In this document: one piece after another, positions 26,995-35,718 of the stretch
How the letters are laid out: every line of letters begins with the position of its first letter
Numbering within the stretch: the stretch's first letter is position 1
Origin: Chryseobacterium gleum
GTDB lineage: Bacteria; Bacteroidota; Bacteroidia; Flavobacteriales; Schleiferiaceae
Length of the DNA stretch: 64,000 bases
NCBI GenBank assembly: GCA_945883565.1
Contig: CAMCXO010000003.1
Location: 107,566 to 171,565 of the forward strand
Direction of reading: 5' to 3'
Made by a program: the position numbers and the translations under genes
The notes under the pieces: model-generated
What the model saw: the letters and a program-made list of their open reading frames with translations, nothing else
What the model was told of the DNA's origin: nothing
The model's database searches: none

Positions 26995-28500
26995 ATGAAA
27001 AAGATATTTTTGGCCTTTTCGGCCCTAATGAGCATTTCTTTAGGCGCCCAAACTGTTCCCTTCGATGCAGCTTCAAGTTTAAGCGTAAGCACCGACACCA
27101 TATTTATTGAGCCCGTACATACCAATAATCCCACTGCAAACTCAAACCTTTGGCCTGCCCCCTATATGCAAGAACGATTGCTATTCTGGATACATGGCTT
27201 AGGTGGAAGCAATAAATCTTGGGGGGCATTGGCAGCGGCAACACAATTGGGCGGAGCTCCAGGATATCCAGCGCGCAAAGTGACTTCTATAAATAAAGAA
27301 TATGCTGAATATGGATCTCTTAACACCGCTGTGGTTGATTTAGCCAACCAATACCATTTACATACGGTTATGCCACCATTCGATACAGTGCCTAGATACA
27401 GGCATATGGCTATTGCCCATAGTCAGGGTGGACTAGTTGCCAGAAAAATGGATCAGCAGTTTAGAAGAGGTAATCTAGACCAGTATTTTGGGGCTTTAAT
27501 CACATTTGGAACACCACATAAAGGCGCCAAAGTGCTAAACAATTCCAATCCATCGGGCAATACCAATATGGTGGGCCCTTGGTTAAACAACGGTTGTGTG
27601 GCTTTTGGACATGCCTATCTAACCAATTTGCTTAAAACCAATTTCTGGACATCTATATTAGTCAGCTCCCAAACCCTGCAACAACTCACTTCTCAAACCT
27701 GCAATTCGCTAGAAAACACTCTTTTGCCTGTATTGGTGAAGGACTTTTTAAAGCCAATCACCCACGATTATAGAGTAGGTGCGGACACTTTAGCTAACCT
27801 AAATGCCAATCCGGGCAACCTACCAACTATAGCGGTATACGGGGTTGAAAAAAGACCTGTACTATGGCGTACTGTAGGCAGCTTAACCATTGACGACACC
27901 CTTGTTTCGCATTCATTATTCGGAAATAATAATGATGACGTTTGGGTAAATACGGTAAACGCCATGATTGCAGATTATACCAGTAACGTACACTTTGCAA
28001 ACTCGCAATACGACATTTGGATCAGCATTCCCCTCTTTCAAAATGTCGCTTATAGGTGGTGGGATGTTCGCAATGCCAATAAGGCTGCTCGCGATTGGCT
28101 TCGCAATGCCGATAGACAATGGGAACGGATTATTGGTTCACGCTATGACAGTATTTATCAGGATGGATATATATGCCGATGCATAGACGAGGCTTCACCA
28201 GGCTTAAACACCAGCTTTAGCTTGGTTCAAAACCCGAGCGATTGCAATGCGCAAAATCCTACACAAATTTGCAGTATTTCGAACAATATTGTAACATTGC
28301 CAATACAAAAACCAAGTGATGGTGTGGTGTTAGCAGAATCAGCCAAAGGCTTGGGGAGTTTTACCAAAACCTACAACATGCCTCAAACCAACCATCAACA
28401 GATGAGAAACTCGGCTAAGACAAGATTTATTCTCAATGAAATCTTTGACAACGCCTCAAATATCCCTCATTTATTTCCGTTTCAAATCCCTACAAGATAA
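26995..28500 (+). CDS. Secreted PGAP1/DUF676-like lipase or esterase
   Basis: 501 residues with a signal peptide ending near SLGAQ. The alpha/beta hydrolase core shows LLFWIHGLGGSNKSWGAL (oxyanion HG), then the nucleophile elbow IAHSQGGLVARKMDQQF and ITFGTPHKGAK, the pattern of PGAP1/DUF676-type lipases. Near the C-terminus MPQTNHQQMRNSAKT probably carries the catalytic His. The stop overlaps the start of the next lipoprotein by one base (TAATG). A second copy of its last 51 codons stands alone at 29821-29976. There is no T9SS sorting domain, so the mature enzyme is expected in the periplasm or outside by another route. Substrate unknown. Confidence 0.75.
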   Translation: MKKIFLAFSALMSISLGAQTVPFDAASSLSVSTDTIFIEPVHTNNPTANSNLWPAPYMQERLLFWIHGLGGSNKSWGALAAATQLGGAPGYPARKVTSINKEYAEYGSLNTAVVDLANQYHLHTVMPPFDTVPRYRHMAIAHSQGGLVARKMDQQFRRGNLDQYFGALITFGTPHKGAKVLNNSNPSGNTNMVGPWLNNGCVAFGHAYLTNLLKTNFWTSILVSSQTLQQLTSQTCNSLENTLLPVLVKDFLKPITHDYRVGADTLANLNANPGNLPTIAVYGVEKRPVLWRTVGSLTIDDTLVSHSLFGNNNDDVWVNTVNAMIADYTSNVHFANSQYDIWISIPLFQNVAYRWWDVRNANKAARDWLRNADRQWERIIGSRYDSIYQDGYICRCIDEASPGLNTSFSLVQNPSDCNAQNPTQICSISNNIVTLPIQKPSDGVVLAESAKGLGSFTKTYNMPQTNHQQMRNSAKTRFILNEIFDNASNIPHLFPFQIPTR

Positions 28501-29738
28501 TGAAGAATAAAATACCTCAAGTTTTTGCTTTAATGGTTTTTCTACTGATAGGATGCAAAAAAGAAATTCCATTAGTTGAAGTAAATAATGCTGATAAAAG
28601 TCGACTCACTTTGAAATGGTCAAGAAATATCGACCCAAGTGCATTTGCTGTTTTTCCAAAAAATTCAAGCATAGATAACAACACTTGGGTTTATGCTAGC
28701 TTTTCAAGCTTGGAGTCGAGCAGAGGTTGTTTACACTTTGTAGATGCAAGAAGTGGAGAGTTACTCGGGACATGGAATGAATTTGAGAATTTGAGTGATT
28801 TTAATCTTGGAACCAACATCAAGATTTCTAATGGAATTGCGATTGTTAATCACTATGGCAACCAAACTATATGGGCAATTGATGTTTCAACCCGAACCAC
28901 TCTTTGGAAATCAAAGCTTCCACAATATCTCATTTCAAACAATCTAGAAATTTTCAACGGCAAAATTTACTTGAGCGTATTGTCATCAACACAAACAGGT
29001 TTTTATAGGGCTGCTCTTTTGAGCAGCCCTTTAGAAAGCCCAAACTGGCAGGAACATTTAATCACACCTAACTCACAGATTCCATTTATCATAACCAATT
29101 TTCAAATTCAAAATGAAAACAATGTGCAAATGGCATATTGCCGGCTATTATCTGATGGCTTTTTAAGTCCAAATCATTCAAAACTTGGATTCTGTAAGTT
29201 CAACTTAGATTTAAACTCCATGGTTTGGCAGCAAGATAGTTTAGAATATGGGTTCTCTAAACTTATAACAGATGAAGAAATTTTAATTGATAATGAAAAT
29301 CTTTATGTAGTCAGTGTTTTTGATCTTTTTAAGTTGAAAAGCGATAACGGAAACATTATTTGGAGATACCGTTATAAACACCCCGACAACCACCAATTAG
29401 CGGCTACATCTTTATTTAAAATTGGCCCATATATCATTTTAAAGCCTTATTCAAATGCGCTTGTTTCAGTAGACGATAGAACTGGAATGGCCAGCTGGAT
29501 AATTCGAAATATAGGCACAAGCAATGCACTAAATTCGAGAGCATCAATGTTAAAAGGTTTCCTGATATTTCCTGTTAATGGAAAACTGGTATTTTTTAAT
29601 CCTTCAACGGGCGAGCGTTTTGAGCACGAATACAGTTACTCCTATCCATTTAGCAAAGTACTTGTGAACGAAACTGATAATACCATTTACTGGCAAGATG
29701 AATTCAAGGCATATTGCTATGAAGTTTTATTGGAGTAA
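28500..29738 (+). CDS. Beta-propeller (PQQ-like) lipoprotein, copy 1
   Basis: 412 residues with a lipobox FLLIGC then KKEIP. The remainder contains repeated blade-like elements of PQQ-type propellers: LHFVDARSGELLGTW, IWAIDVSTRTTLWK, LKSDNGNIIWRYRY, SVDDRTGMASW and VFFNPSTGERF. It is translationally coupled to the lipase (TAATG). A paralogue of equal layout and low identity (roughly one third by eye) follows at 29976. An envelope sensor or inhibitor of the neighbouring lipase is possible, by analogy with lipoprotein immunity partners of lipase effectors, but nothing in the sequence proves it. Confidence 0.7.
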   Translation: MKNKIPQVFALMVFLLIGCKKEIPLVEVNNADKSRLTLKWSRNIDPSAFAVFPKNSSIDNNTWVYASFSSLESSRGCLHFVDARSGELLGTWNEFENLSDFNLGTNIKISNGIAIVNHYGNQTIWAIDVSTRTTLWKSKLPQYLISNNLEIFNGKIYLSVLSSTQTGFYRAALLSSPLESPNWQEHLITPNSQIPFIITNFQIQNENNVQMAYCRLLSDGFLSPNHSKLGFCKFNLDLNSMVWQQDSLEYGFSKLITDEEILIDNENLYVVSVFDLFKLKSDNGNIIWRYRYKHPDNHQLAATSLFKIGPYIILKPYSNALVSVDDRTGMASWIIRNIGTSNALNSRASMLKGFLIFPVNGKLVFFNPSTGERFEHEYSYSYPFSKVLVNETDNTIYWQDEFKAYCYEVLLE

Positions 29739-29740
29739 AC

Positions 29741-29820
29741 ATCTCACCCCAAAACCACGTTCACAATGCGGCCAAGAACGACTATCATTTTCTTAACGTT
29801 TTGATTGCCTTTATACTTTG
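29741..29820 (-). pseudogene. Relic of the leuS 3' end
   Basis: Eighty bases matching the last 25 codons, stop and trailing bases of leuS (31285-31364) at 74 of 80 positions. Read on the minus strand it is in frame (SKYKGNQNVKKMIVVLG onward) to a TGA at 29744-29746. The six differences give four synonymous and two conservative changes. It is cut off abruptly at 29820, where the lipase relic begins. Confidence 0.85.
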
Positions 29821-29976
29821 AAAGGCTTGGGAAGTTTTACCAAAATCTACAACATGCCTCAAACCAACCATCAACAGATGAGAAACTCGGCTAAGACTAT
29901 TGAAACTTTCAACAAAATTTTCAATAACATTCAGCAAGAGCCAGATTTGTATCCATTTGAACTCCCCACTCGATAA
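29821..29976 (+). pseudogene. Orphan C-terminal module of a second lipase
   Basis: The first 77 bases match 28345-28421 of the lipase gene at 75 positions and encode GLGSFTKIYNMPQTNHQQMR, which includes the likely catalytic-His motif. The next 25 codons have the same length and the same PF-x-x-PTR end as the lipase but only 11 identical residues. The frame is open and ends TAATG into the second lipoprotein, exactly as the complete lipase does into the first. It lacks a start codon, signal peptide and the hydrolase core. Confidence 0.85.
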
Positions 29977-31202
29977 TGTTTAAGGTTATTCCTCCCTTTT
30001 TAGTCCTTTTTCTGATTTTAATTTCTTGCAAAAAGGAGACTCCTGTTTCCAATGAGCAAAAAGAAAAATCTGATTTCACACATGTTTGGAGTAAAATGGT
30101 GAGTCCTTCTGCCGAATTTACCTTTGTTGGCCAACCAGTATTGGCGGGAGATATTTTCATTTATTCTCAATACAGTGAGGGGGACTTAACTGCTTCAATG
30201 TATTTTGTAGATGCAAAAAATGGTAAACAATTAGGGATTTGGAATGACTATTATCAATCAACAAGTGCTGGAGCGAATCAAATTGTGAATGTGAGTGATG
30301 GAATCGCCATTGTCAATAGTTATTCCCAAAGGTGCTTTTATGCCATTGATTTAAACACCTTCAAAACAATTTGGAAGCGCTGCGAGCCAAGTTTTACTTA
30401 TAGTGGGTATTTTAAAATTCTCAATGGATATATGTATGTTGCCGGAAACGAAATTTACTCTTCGGATTCTGCTAGGGCTGTGCTTTTGCGCAGCCCTATT
30501 ACACATCCTGATTTTGAAATAATTGAAATAGCCAAATCAAAAGGAATGCTTAATTATATTACAAACCTTAGTGTTTTGGATGAAGATGGCGCTACGATGG
30601 CCTATTTTAGAATGCCTGCTCGTAATGTAACAAATTTGAGTTTATCCAAAATGTCTTTAGTTAAGTTCAACGTCAATGATAAAAAAGTGCTATGGCAGAC
30701 CGATAGTATAGAACATAGTTATCATCGTTCTGTGGGTGGAAGCGAATTGCATATTGATGACAAATATGTTTTCCTTTCTGGATACCTGAAAATAGTGAAG
30801 TGCCTGCGCCAAACTGGCGAAATAATCTGGGAGCATAACTATACTCCTGTAGATAATAGTTACTTATTTAATACAGACATTCACAGATTCAAGGATTTAC
30901 TGATTTACAAGCCTTATTCCGAAGAAGTTATAGCAATAAACACATCTAGCGGCAACATTAATTGGGTCATCCCAGACTTGGGTTTTCCGAATTACATCGA
31001 TGTTACAAATACAAGATTAAAAGACCACTTAATTCTGCCTTTAAATGGTCAACTTATCGTTCTAAATACCATAACAGGAAAACGAAAAACACTCGATTTT
31101 TCAGAGAATTTCCCCAAATGTAAAGTCGTTGTTGATGAGATAAGGAATTATTTATATTGGCAAGATAACTATAAAGTGTATTGCTATCATGTTGATATCT
31201 AG
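29976..31202 (+). CDS. Beta-propeller (PQQ-like) lipoprotein, copy 2
   Basis: 408 residues, lipobox LILISC then KKETP. It is a divergent paralogue of the preceding lipoprotein: shared landmarks are the MYFVDAKNGKQLGIW blade, DGIAIVNSYS, LRQTGEIIWEHNY, the LIYKPYSEEVIAINTSSGNI segment and the C-terminal YWQDNYKVYCY. Overall identity by eye is about one third, far lower than that of the DNA flanking both copies. It is coupled by TAATG to the orphan lipase tail. It is convergent with leuS, with 85 bases between them. Probably envelope-anchored; function unknown. Confidence 0.7.
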   Translation: MFKVIPPFLVLFLILISCKKETPVSNEQKEKSDFTHVWSKMVSPSAEFTFVGQPVLAGDIFIYSQYSEGDLTASMYFVDAKNGKQLGIWNDYYQSTSAGANQIVNVSDGIAIVNSYSQRCFYAIDLNTFKTIWKRCEPSFTYSGYFKILNGYMYVAGNEIYSSDSARAVLLRSPITHPDFEIIEIAKSKGMLNYITNLSVLDEDGATMAYFRMPARNVTNLSLSKMSLVKFNVNDKKVLWQTDSIEHSYHRSVGGSELHIDDKYVFLSGYLKIVKCLRQTGEIIWEHNYTPVDNSYLFNTDIHRFKDLLIYKPYSEEVIAINTSSGNINWVIPDLGFPNYIDVTNTRLKDHLILPLNGQLIVLNTITGKRKTLDFSENFPKCKVVVDEIRNYLYWQDNYKVYCYHVDI

Positions 31203-31287
31203 TGCTATCTAAAACAGATTCACTTGCTTAATGATAGAATACCTTGAAATTTTTCTGGCCTTAATGTCAAAAAAGTAACTGTTTATC

Positions 31288-34068
31288 TCACCCCAACACC
31301 ACGTTCACAATACGTCCAAGAACCACTATCATTTTCTTAACGTTTTGATCGCCTTGATACTTTGAAAAGTGAGGATGGTTTCTAACACTATGCTCCACCT
31401 CTAATGCACTCATGCTGGTAGGCAATACTATTCTAAATCGCACCTTACCGTTAAAAGAAACCGAATAATCGTATTCATTCGATTGTAAATGTTGAGCATC
31501 CCACTTGGGCCACGGCTGTTCTACTACACTGAATGACCCTCCCTTTCTATGCCATAATTCTTCGGCAATGTGCGGTGCAAAAGGCGATAATAGAATGAGC
31601 AATGGTTCTAAAATGGCGCGGTTATTACAACCCATCTCTTGTAACTCATTCACGCAAATCATAAAGGCACTTACCGAGGTATTGAATGAAAACCCCTCGA
31701 TGTCCTCACTTACCTTTTTTATGGTTTTATGCAAGCTCTTTAAGGCCTCAGGCGAGGGATGCTCTTCCGTCCAATCGGATTGGTACAAACGCCAGAACTT
31801 CTTTAAAAACCCATAAACACCACTCAATCCATTTGTATTCCATGGCTTGTGTTGTTCCAATGGCCCTAAAAACATCTCGTACATCCGTAAAGCATCGGCC
31901 CCATATTTAGATACTACATCGTCGGGATTAACCACATTGTGCCAACGTTTGCTCATTTTCTCAACCTCTTCTCCGCAAATCAACTCACCATTCTCTAAAA
32001 CAAATTCCGAATCGGCGAAATCGCTGCGCCAGGTCCTTAGTCTGTCAAAATCTACCCTTCCATTTTCCACCAAACTAACATCTATATGAATAGGGCTGGT
32101 GGAATACTGTTCTTTTAATCCGACAGAAACATACTTGTTTTCGCCTTCTACCCTATATATCAAAGTGCTTATGCCTTGAATCATGCCTTGGTTAATCAGC
32201 TTATTAAACGGCTCTTCAACCAAAGACAGACCCAAATCCTTCAAAACTTTTTGCCAAAAACGGCTATAAAGCAAATGGCCAGTGGCATGTTCGGCACCGC
32301 CTATGTACAAATCAACCCTTTGCCAATAATCTTGCTTTTTTAAAGCGCTAAACTCCTCAGTATTTAGGGGATCCATATAACGCAACCAATACCAGCTGGA
32401 ACCTGCCCATCCTGGCATGGTGGTGGTTTCTAATGGAAAGCCTTGATGGTTTTCAACTACGCCCAAGTTTGGATCATAATGCCATTTATTAGACCTGGCC
32501 AATGGCGGTTCGCCTTCATCGGTCGGTAAAAACGCATCCACTATTGGCAAATTCAAAGGCAAATGGCTTTCCTTAACAGGCTTTGGAACTCCGTTTTCGT
32601 AATAAATCGGGATAGGCTCACCCCAATAACGCTGACGCCCAAAGGCAGCATCGCGCAAACGATACTGAACCCTAGGTCTTCCTATGCCTTTTAACTCGAG
32701 TTCCCCAATAATTTTAATCTGAGCCGATTTAATGTCCAGTCCGTCTAAATCGACTCGACTGTTCACCAAAACACCGTTTTTCTCTTCATAAGCCGCATCG
32801 TTTACATTTCCGCCTGCAATTACCTCTTTTATAGGCAAATTGAAGTGCTTAGCAAATCCCCAATCGCGGCCATCATGTCCAGGTACTCCCATAACCGCGC
32901 CTGTTCCATAACCGGCAAGCACATAGTCGGCAATCCAAATTGGCAGTTTCTCACCACTCAAAGGATGAATGGCATAGCTTCCGGTAAAGACCCCACTAAC
33001 TTGTTTTACTTCTGCCATCCGCTCGCGCTCGCTTTTACGTGCGGCTTTTGCCAAATACTCGGCAACCGCTTCTCGACATTCTGCTTGGGTTAATTCACCT
33101 ACCCGTTCATGCTCTGGCGCAATAGCCAAAAAACCAACCCCAAAAAGGGTGTCAGGCCTAGTAGTAAATACCTCTAAACCAAAACTTTCTCCCTCAACTT
33201 CAAACTTAAGCTCTGCACCAACCGATTTACCTATCCAGTTTCTTTGCGCTTCTTTGATGCTCTCCGTCCAATCAATTTCATCTAAGCCTTGAAGCAATCT
33301 ATCGGCATAAGCGGTTATGCGAAGGCTCCATTGCATCATCTTCTTTCGAACAACCGGATGCCCCCCTCGCTCTGAAAATCCATCTTTTACCTCGTCGTTT
33401 GCGAGTACAGTACCCAAAGCCGGGCACCAGTTTACGAAAGCCTCAGATCGGTATGCTAAACGATAATTCAACAAAATTTCAGCCTGTTTTGCCTCTGAAT
33501 ACAACTGCCAATCTTCGGCCGAAAAGTTCAACACCTCGCTACAGGCAGCCTTTACACCCTTACTTCCAAACTGTTGAAAATGGTTCTGTAAAGACGAAAT
33601 GGGCTCTCCCTTTTGCGTTTCCAGATTAAACCAAGAATCGAAAAGCTTCAAAAAAATCCATTGCGTGAACTTGTAATACCCGGGCGATGATGTTCTAACC
33701 TCTCTGCTCCAATCGAACGAAAACCCAATGCCATTTAATTGCTTTCGATATCGCTCTATGTTCTCAGCAGTGGTTTCTGCCGGATGCCTACCCGTTTGAA
33801 TGGCATATTGCTCTGCAGGCAATCCGAAAGAATCATAACCCATAGGGTGAAGGACATTAAACCCTTGATGCCTTTTGTATCGAGCGTAAATATCGGAGGC
33901 AATATAACCCAGCGGATGCCCGACATGTAATCCCGCACCAGAAGGATAGGGAAACATGTCAAGAACATAATATTTTGGTTTATCACTTGGAAAATCAGCC
34001 TTATAAACGCTTTTTTTTTCCCATTCCTCCTGCCAGTGGGTCTCAAACTCCCCGGGTTTATATTCCAT
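31288..34068 (-). CDS. leuS: Leucyl-tRNA synthetase
   Basis: 926 residues. Class I synthetase motifs are intact: HIGH-type PYPSGAGLHVGHPLGY near residue 40, and EKMSKRWHNVVNPDDVV (KMSKR) near residue 700. The CP1 editing domain contains FTTRPDTLFGVGFLAIAPEH and GTGAVMGVPGHDGRDWGFA, the conserved Thr-rich and Asp editing sites. Cytoplasmic, charges tRNA-Leu. A TAAATTCG sequence at 34094-34101 may be its -7 element. The last 25 codons are duplicated as a relic at 29741-29820. Confidence 0.97.
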   Translation of the reverse strand: MEYKPGEFETHWQEEWEKKSVYKADFPSDKPKYYVLDMFPYPSGAGLHVGHPLGYIASDIYARYKRHQGFNVLHPMGYDSFGLPAEQYAIQTGRHPAETTAENIERYRKQLNGIGFSFDWSREVRTSSPGYYKFTQWIFLKLFDSWFNLETQKGEPISSLQNHFQQFGSKGVKAACSEVLNFSAEDWQLYSEAKQAEILLNYRLAYRSEAFVNWCPALGTVLANDEVKDGFSERGGHPVVRKKMMQWSLRITAYADRLLQGLDEIDWTESIKEAQRNWIGKSVGAELKFEVEGESFGLEVFTTRPDTLFGVGFLAIAPEHERVGELTQAECREAVAEYLAKAARKSERERMAEVKQVSGVFTGSYAIHPLSGEKLPIWIADYVLAGYGTGAVMGVPGHDGRDWGFAKHFNLPIKEVIAGGNVNDAAYEEKNGVLVNSRVDLDGLDIKSAQIKIIGELELKGIGRPRVQYRLRDAAFGRQRYWGEPIPIYYENGVPKPVKESHLPLNLPIVDAFLPTDEGEPPLARSNKWHYDPNLGVVENHQGFPLETTTMPGWAGSSWYWLRYMDPLNTEEFSALKKQDYWQRVDLYIGGAEHATGHLLYSRFWQKVLKDLGLSLVEEPFNKLINQGMIQGISTLIYRVEGENKYVSVGLKEQYSTSPIHIDVSLVENGRVDFDRLRTWRSDFADSEFVLENGELICGEEVEKMSKRWHNVVNPDDVVSKYGADALRMYEMFLGPLEQHKPWNTNGLSGVYGFLKKFWRLYQSDWTEEHPSPEALKSLHKTIKKVSEDIEGFSFNTSVSAFMICVNELQEMGCNNRAILEPLLILLSPFAPHIAEELWHRKGGSFSVVEQPWPKWDAQHLQSNEYDYSVSFNGKVRFRIVLPTSMSALEVEHSVRNHPHFSKYQGDQNVKKMIVVLGRIVNVVLG

Positions 34069-34285
34069 TTTTATTCACTTTTAACCGCCGACGCGAATTT
34101 AAGCCCATGATCTTCATTGCCTGCCTACGAAATTTAAGTGTTCTCAACAGGTCAGCCATTAACTAGAGCTTCATTTTGATTGCATTCTTATAAAAGTCAC
34201 TTAAATTTTTAATTGAAACTCCACAAAAAACTTTTTCAATTCCAAAATCTATTGTAAAATTGTGTAGTATATATATGATTCTATC

Positions 34286-34972
34286 ATGAGAACAACAAAA
34301 GCCCTTGCTTTCTACTTACTAACACTTTTTCTCGGCATTTCTTCTTGCAAGAAGGAAAAAGAAATGGAAAGCTTTCATTTAATTGATTTAAGAGACGGCC
34401 AGCAATATGGCAAAGTAAGAATTGGCGAGCAAGTTTGGATGACAGAAAACTTAAAGGCTAAAGTATTTCGAAATGGCGACAGCATTTTAGAAGCTCGAAC
34501 GGTTACCGAATGGTTAAATGCAGCCAATGCAGGCTTACCGGCATGGTCATACTTCGGAAACCTAAGCAGCAATGGCGACAAATTCGGTTGTTTGTACAAT
34601 TGGTTCGCCGTAAACGATTCACGTGGATTGGCCCCAAATGGCTGGCACATACCCGATGACAGTGAATGGTGGGAACTTACAGAGCATTTAGGCGGCAATA
34701 ACGTAGCCGCTGTTAAAATGAAAAGCTCCGATGGCTGGCTACTCGAAGGAAATGGCGATAACAGTTCCGGCTTCAATGCAAAGCCTGGAAGCTTTAGAGC
34801 CTATGATGGCAATTTCTATGGAGGCTTAGGGGCTTTAGCTTTTTGGTGGTCAGCAAGCGCCTATTCAGAAAACCAAGCCTGGCAACGCTTTGTAGACTAT
34901 TCCAGTCCAGTTGTAGACCGCAATGTCAACTATAAATCCTCGGGCTTTGCTGTAAGATGTGTGGAAGACTAA
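34286..34972 (+). CDS. FISUMP-domain lipoprotein
   Basis: 228 residues, lipobox LGISSC then KKEKEM. The body is a Fibrobacter succinogenes major paralogous domain (FISUMP): GEQVWMTENLKAKVFRNGD, GCLYNWFAVND, APNGWHIPDDSEWWEL, WSASAYSENQAWQR and the terminal GFAVRCVED. This domain is common in secreted Bacteroidota proteins and resembles C-type-lectin-like folds in layout; its role is not established. It is divergent from leuS with a 217-base gap, and its stop is interlocked with that of purQ (CTAA at 34969-34972). Confidence 0.85.
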   Translation: MRTTKALAFYLLTLFLGISSCKKEKEMESFHLIDLRDGQQYGKVRIGEQVWMTENLKAKVFRNGDSILEARTVTEWLNAANAGLPAWSYFGNLSSNGDKFGCLYNWFAVNDSRGLAPNGWHIPDDSEWWELTEHLGGNNVAAVKMKSSDGWLLEGNGDNSSGFNAKPGSFRAYDGNFYGGLGALAFWWSASAYSENQAWQRFVDYSSPVVDRNVNYKSSGFAVRCVED

Positions 34973-35679
34973 ACCTTCGTCTTAGATGACTTCAGAACGT
35001 TGGCAATAAGACTCTGAAAAAGCAACTCCCCATCGGTATTCCCCAGTTCTAGATCAGCCGCTCTTTCCGGATGTGGCATCATCCCCATCACATTGCGATT
35101 GGCATTGCAAATACCGGCAATGTTGTTTAGGCTTCCATTTGGATTGCTTTCTTCTGTTGCCTCTCCTTCCGTATTGCAGTACCTAAATAAAACCTGTCCA
35201 TTGCTTTCCAACTCATCCAGAAGTTCTTTAGACCCAAAAAAATTCCCCTCGCCATGAGCAATTGGAATTCTGAAAGTTCTATCGGTATTTAAATCGGCGG
35301 TTAATGGACTTTCTTTGGAAGCCACCGAAAGTTCTACATTCTTACAAATAAATTTATGGCTCTTGTTGTGCATTAAGGCTCCCGGCAGCAATCCACTTTC
35401 ACAAAGAATTTGGAAACCGTTACACACACCAAGAACAAATCCACCGTCGGCAGCAAATTGTTTAACTGCCTGCATTATAGGAGAGTATTTTGCTATGGCA
35501 CCACTTCTCAAATAATCGCCATATGAAAACCCTCCGGGAAGCACCACCACATCCACATCGCCCAAATGGGTGTCTTTATGCCAAAGTGCACTAACTTGTT
35601 GTCCAAGCTTCTGGCCCAAAACATAGCGCATATCTTCATCGCAATTTGAGCCTGGGAAGGTGATTACACCGAAATGCAT
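34969..35679 (-). CDS. purQ: Phosphoribosylformylglycinamidine synthase, glutaminase subunit
   Basis: 236 residues. Class I glutamine amidotransferase: FPGSNCDEDMRY at the N-terminus, LPGGFSYGDYLRSGA, the nucleophile Cys in VLGVCNGFQILCESGLLPGA and the His/Glu pair in MMPHPERA. This small-subunit type works with PurL and PurS in step four of purine synthesis; no purL or purS lies in the window. Length is normal. The gene stands alone between the FISUMP lipoprotein (convergent) and the dehydratase gene 39 bases upstream. Confidence 0.95.
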   Translation of the reverse strand: MHFGVITFPGSNCDEDMRYVLGQKLGQQVSALWHKDTHLGDVDVVVLPGGFSYGDYLRSGAIAKYSPIMQAVKQFAADGGFVLGVCNGFQILCESGLLPGALMHNKSHKFICKNVELSVASKESPLTADLNTDRTFRIPIAHGEGNFFGSKELLDELESNGQVLFRYCNTEGEATEESNPNGSLNNIAGICNANRNVMGMMPHPERAADLELGNTDGELLFQSLIANVLKSSKTKV

Positions 35680-35696
35680 GAATTCTGAATTTCCGA

Positions 35697-35704
35697 CAAA
35701 AGTA
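35697..35704 (-). promoter_or_regulatory. -7 promoter element of purQ
   Basis: TACTTTTG on the minus strand, an exact TAnnTTTG, 17 bases before the purQ ATG, in the gap after the dehydratase gene. This suggests purQ has its own promoter. The -33 element is not clear. Confidence 0.4.
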
Positions 35705-35718
35705 ACCCAAGTATGAGG

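Noticed and set aside
29921..30160. Minus-strand ORF over the start of lipoprotein 2
   Set aside because: It is a shadow of the lipoprotein frame and of the relic region, with no family features.
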